Source: Solimonas sp041659605 (lineage in GTDB: Bacteria > Pseudomonadota > Gammaproteobacteria > Nevskiales > Nevskiaceae). From it: DNA of 64,000 nt. The notes below the pieces were generated by a model. It had not been told where the DNA came from. It saw only the letters and a list, made by a program, of their open reading frames with translations, and did no database searches. Every line of letters starts with the position of its first letter. The first letter of the stretch is position 1. Positions 9,082 through 20,728 of the stretch are shown in pieces. The stretch is taken from NCBI GenBank assembly GCA_041659605.1, contig JBAZXW010000003.1, positions 124,001 to 188,000 on the forward strand, given 5' to 3'. A program made the translations under genes and the position numbers.

Positions 9082-10226
9082 CGCTCGCGCCCTACGCCGC
9101 CGACGACCGGCATTCGCGGGGGCGCCGCCATCCGGAGCCGGGTCCCGGGCATCGCAGCGAATATCAGCGCGACCGTGATCGCATCATCCACTCGGCCGCG
9201 TTCCGTCGCCTCGAATACAAGACCCAGGTCTTCGTCAATCACGAGGGCGACCTGTTCCGGACGCGGCTGACGCACTCGATTGAGGTTGCGCAAATCGCGC
9301 GGACGATGGCGCGCAATCTGCATCTCAACGAAGAGCTGTGTGAAGCGGTGTCGCTCGCGCACGACCTGGGGCACACGCCCTTCGGACACGCAGGACAGGA
9401 TGCGCTCAATACCAGCATGAAGCCCTATGGCGGCTTCGAGCACAACGCGCAATCGCTGCGCGTCGTCGAAGAACTCGAAGACAAGTACGCCGAATTCCGC
9501 GGCCTGAACCTGATGTTCGACACGCGCGAAGGCATTCTCAAACACTGTTCAGCGGCCCGCGCACGCACGCTTGGCGACGTCGGCGAGCGCTTTCTGAATC
9601 GCACGCAGCCCAGCCTCGAAGCGCAGCTTGCGAATCGGGCCGATGAGATCGCGTACAACAACCACGACATCGACGACGGCCTGCGCGCGCGCCTGCTGAC
9701 GATCGAGCAGCTGCGCGACGTGCCGCTGTTCCGCCGCCATCACGACGAGGTGCTGCAGCGCTATGGGCAGATCCATCCCAAGCAGCAGCGGCATGAAACC
9801 ACCCGCCGGATCATCAACACCCTGGTCGTCGATCTCACCGAATCCTCGCGCCAGGCGCTGTCCGCCGCCGACATCGCCGGCATCGACGACGTGCGCCGCA
9901 TGCACGAACCGCTGATCTGCTTCAGCGCGGAAGTGCGGTCTGAGAACGAGGCGCTCAAACGCTTCCTGCGCGAGCAGCTCTACAGCCACCCCCAGGTCTA
10001 CCGGATCATGGTCAAGGCCAAGCGCGTCGTCACCGAACTGTTCGACGCCTTCCTCGCCGATCCGCGCCTGCTGCCGCCGGATTTTCTTGAGTCCGCCCGA
10101 CGCATGGAGGCTAGCGAGGGCGAAAGCGGCCGCGCCCGCGCCGTCGCCGACTACATCGCCGGCATGACCGACCGCTATGCGCTCGACGAATATGAGCGTC
10201 TGTTTGATCCCCGCCGGTTACGGTAA
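9078..10226 (+). CDS. dgt: Deoxyguanosinetriphosphate triphosphohydrolase-like protein (HD domain dNTPase)
   Basis: Hydrolyses dNTPs to the nucleoside and tripolyphosphate. 382 aa, the length of the shorter 'type 2' Dgt-like group rather than the 505-aa E. coli enzyme. Metal-binding HD motifs are visible as THSIEVAQIAR and SLAHDLGHTPFGHAG, with further conserved segments YNNHDIDDGLRA. The ATG at 9078 overlaps the aroB stop (ATGA), which decides the start. Substrate range among dNTPs cannot be told from sequence. Confidence 0.93.
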   Translation: MTLAPYAADDRHSRGRRHPEPGPGHRSEYQRDRDRIIHSAAFRRLEYKTQVFVNHEGDLFRTRLTHSIEVAQIARTMARNLHLNEELCEAVSLAHDLGHTPFGHAGQDALNTSMKPYGGFEHNAQSLRVVEELEDKYAEFRGLNLMFDTREGILKHCSAARARTLGDVGERFLNRTQPSLEAQLANRADEIAYNNHDIDDGLRARLLTIEQLRDVPLFRRHHDEVLQRYGQIHPKQQRHETTRRIINTLVVDLTESSRQALSAADIAGIDDVRRMHEPLICFSAEVRSENEALKRFLREQLYSHPQVYRIMVKAKRVVTELFDAFLADPRLLPPDFLESARRMEASEGESGRARAVADYIAGMTDRYALDEYERLFDPRRLR

Positions 10227-10237
10227 ACCGCTCAAGT

Positions 10238-10948
10238 TCACGGCGCAGGCCGGACCTTCACCGCGACGTAGCTACGCGATTCGCAGCCGGGCTCGGTGGC
10301 ATCGAAGGCGGTGAGTCGGAATCCCAGGAAGGCTTCGTCCTCTGCGGGCTGCGCCGCGGCGAAGTTGGCGTCGTATCGCATTCCGGCGCCGCAACTTCCC
10401 GTGACCTGGAGCCCGACTTCGGGGCCGGTCAGCTGTTCCCATGCGCAGGAAGCGGCGTTGCACGGAAATTCGCCGGCGTTGATGGTGCCTGGCAGCAGCA
10501 CGTCTTGCCCGGCCACCGCGTCCTGATCGGGACCGGCGTCGATGTCGATGCCTTGCAGCGGAGCTTCGTTCTCCGGCACCCAGGCCTCCACCGAAGCGCT
10601 GTTCGTCGCGCCAAGGTCGTCGGTGACAGTCAGCAGGTAAGCATAGATATGCCGATCGGGATCCTCCGGCTGCATCCGCTCCACCCGGATACACAGGGTC
10701 GCACCGTCATCGGCAAGCAATTCCTGCTTTGGCATGGACGAGCTTGCCTGCCGATCCCACTGCCAGGCAGCGACGACGCCATCGGTGTCGGTGGAATCGC
10801 GGCCCGTGAAGCAAAAGTCGTCGGGAGCGGTGCCCGCGCCTGCATCTGCCGCTGCAACCGCGACCGGCGGAGCATTCGACGGATCATCATCTCCACTTCC
10901 GCAGCCGGCCAGCAACACGACCGCCATGGCAACAATGCGCAACTGCAT
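10238..10948 (-). CDS. Predicted lipoprotein with PKD/Ig-like repeats, function unknown
   Basis: 236 aa. The start MQLRIVAMAVVLLAGC gives a signal peptide with lipobox LAGC, so the protein is probably lipid-anchored. After a short spacer come two segments that look like PKD-type beta-sandwiches: one around TDTDGVVAAWQWDR and YAYLLTVTDDLGATNSASVE, and one starting near IDAGPDQDAVAGQDVLLPG. Six or more cysteines in the mature part suggest disulfides. No enzyme motif is seen. It converges on dgt with an 11-base gap and is not obviously part of an operon. Confidence 0.75.
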   Translation of the reverse strand: MQLRIVAMAVVLLAGCGSGDDDPSNAPPVAVAAADAGAGTAPDDFCFTGRDSTDTDGVVAAWQWDRQASSSMPKQELLADDGATLCIRVERMQPEDPDRHIYAYLLTVTDDLGATNSASVEAWVPENEAPLQGIDIDAGPDQDAVAGQDVLLPGTINAGEFPCNAASCAWEQLTGPEVGLQVTGSCGAGMRYDANFAAAQPAEDEAFLGFRLTAFDATEPGCESRSYVAVKVRPAP

Positions 10949-11010
10949 AACCGCCTCCCGGGGTTGTTCTTGCTGCCACGCAGCCATCGTAACCGCCCGC
11001 GTCGATCGTA

Positions 11011-11436
11011 CTACGGCCGGAACCAGTCCTCGGTCTTCACGCCGCTGGCCCCCGCATACTTCGCCGGGCTGCGGGTGACGAGGGTCAGCTCGCGCACCGC
11101 CGCGATCGCAGCCTGTTGACCCTCGATCTCGCTCCACACGCGCCCTTGCCGGGCACGGCGTGGGACCTCACGGGCCAGCCAGACGGCCGCGTCGCGATCG
11201 AACGGCACCACTTCCGGCCCGCTGCGCAGCAGCTCGTGCACGAATCCGGCGAGCTGGGTGCGGCGAGCACCTTCGGGCAGCGTTTCGACACCGCGCAGCA
11301 GGAGATAGGCAATCGGCGCGGCAATGGCGCAGACATGCTGGTGCTGGAGAAAGCGCGTCAGCACCAGCCGGTTGCCGGCGGGGCGGGTCAGCTCGGCCAG
11401 GACGGGCAGGTCGAGCAGATAGAGCGCGCGTGCCAT
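11011..11436 (-). CDS. PIN-domain (VapC-like) protein with degenerate active site
   Basis: 141 aa, the usual VapC size, placed directly after an antitoxin-like gene with a TGATG stop/start overlap. By eye it aligns along its whole length with FitB/VapC proteins: YLLDLPVLAEL at the N-terminus, a Pro-Phe-Asp segment near the middle, IAAVRELTLVTRSPAKYA near the end. The first acidic residue (LLD) is kept. The expected Glu of the second motif is Tyr/Leu (IAYLLLRG), the third Asp is Gln (GQQAAIAA), and the TRD/TRN Asp is Ser. RNase activity is therefore doubtful. Confidence 0.75.
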   Translation of the reverse strand: MARALYLLDLPVLAELTRPAGNRLVLTRFLQHQHVCAIAAPIAYLLLRGVETLPEGARRTQLAGFVHELLRSGPEVVPFDRDAAVWLAREVPRRARQGRVWSEIEGQQAAIAAVRELTLVTRSPAKYAGASGVKTEDWFRP

Positions 11437-11696
11437 CAGCCCTCGCCGGTCCAGCGCTCGAGTTCGTCGGCGCTGATGCCTTCGAAGGCGATGCCCGCGC
11501 GTGTGCGCCAGCCGGCCAGCCACTGGCCGAACTCGGCGGTCGGGCCGGCGCTGCGCAGCCGCTCGTATTCGGCCTCGGCCAGCAGCACGGCGACCGGCCG
11601 GCCGCGACGGCTGATCGTGACCGGGTGTCCGCCTTCGGCCTCGCGCAGCAATTCCGTCAACCCGTCCTTGGCTTCGGCAACCGACACTGTCTTCAT
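11436..11696 (-). CDS. Phd/YefM-family antitoxin
   Basis: 86 aa. The N-terminal half MKTVSVAEAKDGLTELLREA and the following VTISRRGRPVAVLL are the typical Phd/YefM DNA-binding fold. The acidic, tryptophan-containing C-terminus (residues ~60-86, ending in LERWTGEG) would wrap the partner toxin. It is the first gene of a two-gene unit with the PIN protein. Direct repeats just upstream look like its operator, consistent with autoregulation. Confidence 0.88.
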   Translation of the reverse strand: MKTVSVAEAKDGLTELLREAEGGHPVTISRRGRPVAVLLAEAEYERLRSAGPTAEFGQWLAGWRTRAGIAFEGISADELERWTGEG

Positions 11697-11710
11697 CTCG
11701 ATCTGCGCAT

Positions 11711-11733
11711 GATGGCCATTTAGATGGCCATTT
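11711..11733 (-). promoter_or_regulatory. Direct-repeat operator candidate of the antitoxin/PIN pair
   Basis: Two copies of GATGGCCATTT (11711-11721 and 11723-11733) in direct orientation, 12 bases apart. Each holds the palindrome ATGGCCAT, and the left copy ends 14 bases upstream of the antitoxin ATG. Spacing of about one helical turn suits cooperative binding by a Phd-type antitoxin. Confidence 0.5.
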
Positions 11734-11899
11734 TAGAATGCCGCAAGCACTTGAATCAATTAGGAGAGTACCGTCGATCCGGTCCGCAGTGGAAAAGGCA
11801 TTTGCGCGGACCGGCGGCACGGCAACACACTTTGCGCCCCGCCCCTTTCGGGCGCGGATGCCGTCGCGCGTTCATTCGCGCGCATTGAGGAGCCCGTCG

Positions 11900-16387
<4,488 letters not shown>

Positions 16388-16400
16388 AGGAAAGAGAGTC

Positions 16401-17819
16401 ATGGGTGCAAAGAACGTCAACCAGTTTCTCGACCTGCCGCGCCAGGACCCGGCGAAGACCGCGGTCGAAGTGCGCGTGCACGACTTCCGCGAGATCTACG
16501 GCCAGTTCCAGCCGGACCAGGCCAAGGCGCAGTCCGGCCGCTGCCTGGCCTGCGGCAATCCGTATTGCGAGTGGAAGTGCCCGGTGCACAACTTCATTCC
16601 CAACTGGCTCAAGCTGGTCGAGGAAGGCAACCTGTTTGCCGCCGCGGAACTGTCGCATCGCACCAACTCCTTGCCGGAGATCTGCGGCCGCATCTGCCCG
16701 CAGGACCGCCTGTGCGAAGGTGCGTGCACGCTCGAGGACGGTTTCGGCGCGGTGACCATCGGCTCGGTGGAGAAGTACATCACCGACGAGGCGCTCAAGC
16801 AGGGCTGGCGTCCGGACATGTCCAAGGTCAAGTGGACCCGGAAGAAGGTCGCGATCGTCGGTGCCGGCCCGGCGGGCCTGGGCTGCGCCGACGTGCTGGC
16901 CCGTAATGGCGTCAAGCCGATCGTGTTCGACAAGTACAACGAGATCGGCGGCCTGCTGACCTACGGCATCCCGCCGTTCAAGCTGGAGAAGGAAGTCGTC
17001 AAGACGCGGCGCAAGATTCTCGAAGGCATGGGCGTCGAGTTCCGGCTCAACGTCGAGATCGGCAAGGACATCGCCTTCGAAAAGCTGCTCAAGGACTACG
17101 ACGCGGTGTTCCTCGGCATGGGCACCTACACCTACATGAAGGGCGGCTTCGCCGGCGAAGATCTGCCCGGTGTGTTCGAGGCGCTGCCGTTCTTGATCGC
17201 GAACAGCAACCGTCAGCTCGGCCAGGGCTCGAATGCCGACATGAGCTTCGACGTGCACGGCGAGCGCGTTGTCGTCCTCGGCGGCGGCGACACCGCGATG
17301 GACTGCAACCGCACCTCGATCCGCCAGGGCGCGGAAAGCGTGATCTGCGCCTACCGCCGCGACGAAGCCAACATGCCCGGCTCCAAGCGCGAGGTCGCGA
17401 ACGCCAAGGAAGAAGGCGTCGAGTTCCTGTGGAACCGCCAGCCCGTCGAAATTGTTGGGAACGGCAAGGTCGAGGGCGTCAAGCTGGTGACGACGCAGCT
17501 CGGCAAGCCGGACGCGCGCGGCCGCCGCAAGCCCGAAGTCGTCCCCGGCTCCGAGGAGATCATCCCCGCGGATCGCGTGATCATCGCCTTCGGTTTCCGC
17601 CCGAGCCCGGCGCCCTGGTTTGCCGACCACGGCCTCAAGCTGCACGAGGACGGCCGCATGAAAGTCAACGGCGAGGTACTGGCCAAGCACAAGTTCCAGA
17701 CCTCGAACGCGAAGATTTTCGCCGGCGGCGACATGGTGCGCGGCTCCGACCTCGTCGTCACCGCCGTCTTCGAAGGCCGCGAGGCCGCCGAGGGCATCCT
17801 CGACTATCTCGAGGTGTAA
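16401..17819 (+). CDS. gltD: Glutamate synthase small subunit
   Basis: Takes electrons from NADPH by FAD and passes them through 4Fe-4S clusters to GltB. 472 aa. N-terminal cysteine groups CLACGNPYCEWKCP and CGRICPQDRLCEGAC bind the clusters. The FAD site is GAGPAGLGCAD (around 155-165) and the NADPH site VVLGGGDTAMDCNR (around 290-303). 13 bases after gltB, so one operon. Confidence 0.97.
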   Translation: MGAKNVNQFLDLPRQDPAKTAVEVRVHDFREIYGQFQPDQAKAQSGRCLACGNPYCEWKCPVHNFIPNWLKLVEEGNLFAAAELSHRTNSLPEICGRICPQDRLCEGACTLEDGFGAVTIGSVEKYITDEALKQGWRPDMSKVKWTRKKVAIVGAGPAGLGCADVLARNGVKPIVFDKYNEIGGLLTYGIPPFKLEKEVVKTRRKILEGMGVEFRLNVEIGKDIAFEKLLKDYDAVFLGMGTYTYMKGGFAGEDLPGVFEALPFLIANSNRQLGQGSNADMSFDVHGERVVVLGGGDTAMDCNRTSIRQGAESVICAYRRDEANMPGSKREVANAKEEGVEFLWNRQPVEIVGNGKVEGVKLVTTQLGKPDARGRRKPEVVPGSEEIIPADRVIIAFGFRPSPAPWFADHGLKLHEDGRMKVNGEVLAKHKFQTSNAKIFAGGDMVRGSDLVVTAVFEGREAAEGILDYLEV

Positions 17820-17831
17820 ACGAATCGCATG

Positions 17832-17876
17832 TGTAGGGCGGGCCGCGCCCGCCGGCGGCCACGGGCCGCCCTACGA
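17832..17876. repeat. REP-type palindromic repeat downstream of gltD
   Basis: The ends GTAGGGCGG and CCGCCCTAC are inverted repeats, with a GC-rich centre containing the further palindrome GGGCCGCGCCC-like stem and GGCCACGGGCC. It sits between gltD and the convergent outer-membrane efflux gene. It shares the right arm GGCCACGGGCCG..CCTAC with the element inside hrpA at 31220, so both belong to one repeat family. It may also act as a bidirectional transcription stop, but there is no T-run. Confidence 0.7.
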
Positions 17877-17889
17877 AGGGCGTAGTGGG

Positions 17890-19284
17890 TCAGACACTCC
17901 AATCGCCGCCCAGCGACTTGTACAAGGCGACCAAACTCGCCGCTGCGGCCGTACGCGCCCGGGCCAGGCGCGCTTCGGACTCGAGCTGCGTGCGCTCGGC
18001 GTCGAGCACGTCGAGAAAATCCGTCGCGCCGTTGTCGAAGCGCACGTGCGCGAGCGCGACCGCGCGTGCGCCGGCCTCGACACCCGCGGCCAGGTGGTCG
18101 AGCTCGCGGCGCGCATTCGCGTACGCGGTCAGCGTGTTCTCGGTTTCCTCCAGCGCCCGCAACACCGTACGCTCGTACGCAGCGAGCGCGCCGTCGGCCT
18201 GCGCCTCGGTCTGGCGGATGCGTGCCTGCACCCGGCCCAGGTCGAATGCCGCCCAACTGATCGCCGGACCGAAGGCGTAGGTCTCGCCCCGCGAGTGGCC
18301 GGCGGCGTCGAGGTCCGCGACCGAAAAGCCGATCTCGCCGACGAGTTGCACACGCGGAAACAGGTCTGCGGTCGCCACGCCGATCCGCGCCGTCGCCGCT
18401 GCCAGCCGCGCTTCGGCGGCGCGGATGTCAGCACGCCGGCGCAAGAGTACTTCGGGCTGGCCGACCTGCACCAGCCGCGGCAGTGGCGCCAGCTCTTGCG
18501 CCACCGCGATCACGTCCGCTGTCTCGGGCGCGCGCCCGGTCAGCACGGCCAGTCGGTTGCGCGCGGCGGCGATGCGGGTCTCGATCGCCGGCAGCGTCGC
18601 CAGCGTCGAGCGCAGCTGCGCCTGTGCGCGCGCCAGGTCGAAGTCGGTACCACTGCCGGCGTCGAGGCGCGCCTGCGCCAGGCCCAGCGTCTGGCGCTGG
18701 TTGCCGGCGTTGCGCTGCGCGACGGCGAGCTCCAGCTGTCCGCCGCACAGCTCAAAGTAGTTGCGCGCAACTTCGGCGACGACGCTGATCTGCACGTCGT
18801 GCAGGTCCGCACGACGGGCCTCCTCGGTCGCGTGCCCGGCTTCGAGATTGCGGCGCAGGCGCCCGAACAGATCGAGCTCCCAGATCGCAGCGAAGCTGCC
18901 GTTGTACAGCGCGCCGCTGCGCGCGTCGCGGTCACCCGGCGCCGCGTCGGCGCTGGTCAGCGTTTCCGCATAACCGGCCTGCGCGGCGACGCTCGGCGCC
19001 AGCTCCAGCCGCGACTCACGCAGCAGCGCGCGCGCCTCGTTGAGATTCGCGAGCGCGATGCGCAGGTCGTGGTTGGCCGCCAGCGCCTGTTCGATCAGCG
19101 CCGCGAGCGTCGGGTCGTCGAAGCGCTGCCAGAACTGCAGCAGTGGCGCGTCCGAGCCGTAGCCCGCGTCGACCGACGCGGCGTACTGCGGCGCAACCGA
19201 TGTCGGCGGCGCGACGAAGTCCGGCCCGACCGCGCAGCCGCCGAGCAGCGTCGCGAACAGCAGGACAGGACGCAGCGCTCTCAT
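17890..19284 (-). CDS. RND efflux outer-membrane lipoprotein (OprN/NodT family)
   Basis: Trimeric outer-membrane exit duct of the tripartite pump. 464 aa with signal peptide and lipobox LLGGC, followed by AVGPDFVAPP, the typical start of NodT-type factors. Two OEP repeats are visible; the first begins near LLQFWQRFDDPTLAALIEQAL. Last gene of the reverse-strand operon that starts at 25195, with its ATG overlapping the stop of the flavin reductase gene by four bases. Confidence 0.92.
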   Translation of the reverse strand: MRALRPVLLFATLLGGCAVGPDFVAPPTSVAPQYAASVDAGYGSDAPLLQFWQRFDDPTLAALIEQALAANHDLRIALANLNEARALLRESRLELAPSVAAQAGYAETLTSADAAPGDRDARSGALYNGSFAAIWELDLFGRLRRNLEAGHATEEARRADLHDVQISVVAEVARNYFELCGGQLELAVAQRNAGNQRQTLGLAQARLDAGSGTDFDLARAQAQLRSTLATLPAIETRIAAARNRLAVLTGRAPETADVIAVAQELAPLPRLVQVGQPEVLLRRRADIRAAEARLAAATARIGVATADLFPRVQLVGEIGFSVADLDAAGHSRGETYAFGPAISWAAFDLGRVQARIRQTEAQADGALAAYERTVLRALEETENTLTAYANARRELDHLAAGVEAGARAVALAHVRFDNGATDFLDVLDAERTQLESEARLARARTAAAASLVALYKSLGGDWSV

Positions 19285-20354
19285 ACCGCCTCCAGAGCGG
19301 GGTAGTCGGTGTAGCCGTGCGCTCCGGGTGTGTACAGCGTGCTGAAGTCGACCGCGTTGAGCGGGGCGCTGCGGCGGTAGCGCTCGACCAGATCGGGATT
19401 GGCGATGAACGGCTTGCCATAGACGATCGCATCGGCCTTGCCGGCGGCGAGATCCGCCTCGCCGCCGTCGCGGTCATAACCGCCGTTGCGCAGCAGCGGC
19501 ACGCTCAGGATCCCGCGCGCGACGCGGGCCAGGTGCTCTTCGGCCGCATCGTCATGCTGATTGTGACGCAGCTCGAAGAACGCGCCGCGACGGCGCTCGA
19601 ACTGCCCGGCAACGTACGCAACCAGGCCTGACGGGTCGGAATCGCTGATGTCGTTGTAGGCAACCAGCGGCGAGATGCGCAGGCCGACGCGCTCCGCGCC
19701 GAACACGTCGATCGCCGCATCGACAGCCTCGAACAGCAGCCGAGCACGGTTCTCGATCGATCCGCCGTAGGCGTCGTCGCGGTCGTTGACACTGTCGCGC
19801 AGGAACTGATCGAGCAGGTAGCCGTGCGCGCCGTGAAGCTGCACGGCGTCGAAGCCGGCGCGCAGCGCGTTCTCGGCACCGGCGCGGAACTGCGCGACGA
19901 TGCCCGGGATCTCGTCGAGCGCGAGCCGCCGCGGGATCGCCTGCGGCACCTTGCCCTTTGGCGTGAGGATGCCGTCGTCGCGGATCGCGCGCTCGGTTGA
20001 CGACACCGAGTCGACGCCGTCATTGCTGAACGGGTGCGCCGCGCGCCCCGGATGCCAGAGCTGCATCGCGATCAGGCCACCGGCAGCGTGGACGGCGTCG
20101 GTGACGCGCCGCCACGCGACCACCTGCGCCTCGTCGTAGATGCCCGGCTCGCTGATAAAGGCGGAGGCCTGCGGCGAGACCATCGTGCACTCGGTGATGA
20201 TCAGGCCGGCGCTGGCGCGCTGCACGTAGTGCTCGACCATCAGCGGGCCCGGCACGTGGCCGGACTCGGCGCGCGTCCGCGTCATCGGCGACATGACGAT
20301 ACGGTTGCGCAGCGCCAGCGCGCCGAGCTTCACAGGGGTGTGGAGGCGGTTCAT
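19281..20354 (-). CDS. Old Yellow Enzyme family NAD(P)H:flavin oxidoreductase
   Basis: FMN-dependent reductase of activated alkenes, quinones or nitro compounds, NemA-like. 357 aa. Family signs: PVKLGALALRNRIVMSPMTR at the start, QLWHPGR, the substrate-binding HGAHGYLLDQFL, SIENRARLL, and the C-terminal phosphate-binding YGKPFIANPDLVER. The gene overlaps thioredoxin and the efflux gene on both sides by ATGA junctions, so it is made together with the pump. A role in detoxifying reactive electrophiles is inferred from this context. Confidence 0.9.
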   Translation of the reverse strand: MNRLHTPVKLGALALRNRIVMSPMTRTRAESGHVPGPLMVEHYVQRASAGLIITECTMVSPQASAFISEPGIYDEAQVVAWRRVTDAVHAAGGLIAMQLWHPGRAAHPFSNDGVDSVSSTERAIRDDGILTPKGKVPQAIPRRLALDEIPGIVAQFRAGAENALRAGFDAVQLHGAHGYLLDQFLRDSVNDRDDAYGGSIENRARLLFEAVDAAIDVFGAERVGLRISPLVAYNDISDSDPSGLVAYVAGQFERRRGAFFELRHNQHDDAAEEHLARVARGILSVPLLRNGGYDRDGGEADLAAGKADAIVYGKPFIANPDLVERYRRSAPLNAVDFSTLYTPGAHGYTDYPALEAV

Positions 20355-20716
20355 GCGCTCGCTCCTACAGAACTCGGTTGTGGGTCCAGATGCGGTGCGA
20401 CGAACGCTGCGAGCCGCTCCCTGGGCACCGCGCCGACCTGCGTCGCGGCGGGCTTGCCGTCCTTGAACAGGATCAAGGTCGGGATGCTGCGGATTCCGAG
20501 CGCAGCCGGCATCTGCGGACTTTCGTCGACATTGAGCTTGACGATCTTGAGCCGGCCCTCGTGCTCGGCGGCCAGTTGCTCCAGCACGGGCGCGACCATG
20601 CGGCACGGGCCGCACCATTCGGCCCAGAAATCGACCAGCACCGGCCGATCGCGGCTGGCGAGGGCGACGTCCTGCTCGAAGCTGGCGTCGGTGACGGGGG
20701 AAATGCGTTCGCTCAT
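20351..20716 (-). CDS. Thioredoxin
   Basis: Small thiol-disulfide oxidoreductase, 121 aa, cytoplasmic (no signal peptide). The active site is WCGPC (residues 34-38), preceded by VLVDFWAE, with the cis-proline in IRSIPTLILFKDG. ATG at 20716 follows GGAGAG and is preferred to a TTG four codons upstream. It lies between the RND pump gene and the Old Yellow Enzyme gene, an unusual place for a thioredoxin. This may be a stress-induced second copy. Confidence 0.93.
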   Translation of the reverse strand: MSERISPVTDASFEQDVALASRDRPVLVDFWAEWCGPCRMVAPVLEQLAAEHEGRLKIVKLNVDESPQMPAALGIRSIPTLILFKDGKPAATQVGAVPRERLAAFVAPHLDPQPSSVGASA

Positions 20717-20728
20717 GAGGCTCTCCAA

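Noticed and set aside
10227..10237. Terminator between dgt and the convergent lipoprotein gene
   Set aside because: The gap is 11 bases with no stem or T-run; nothing can be supported.
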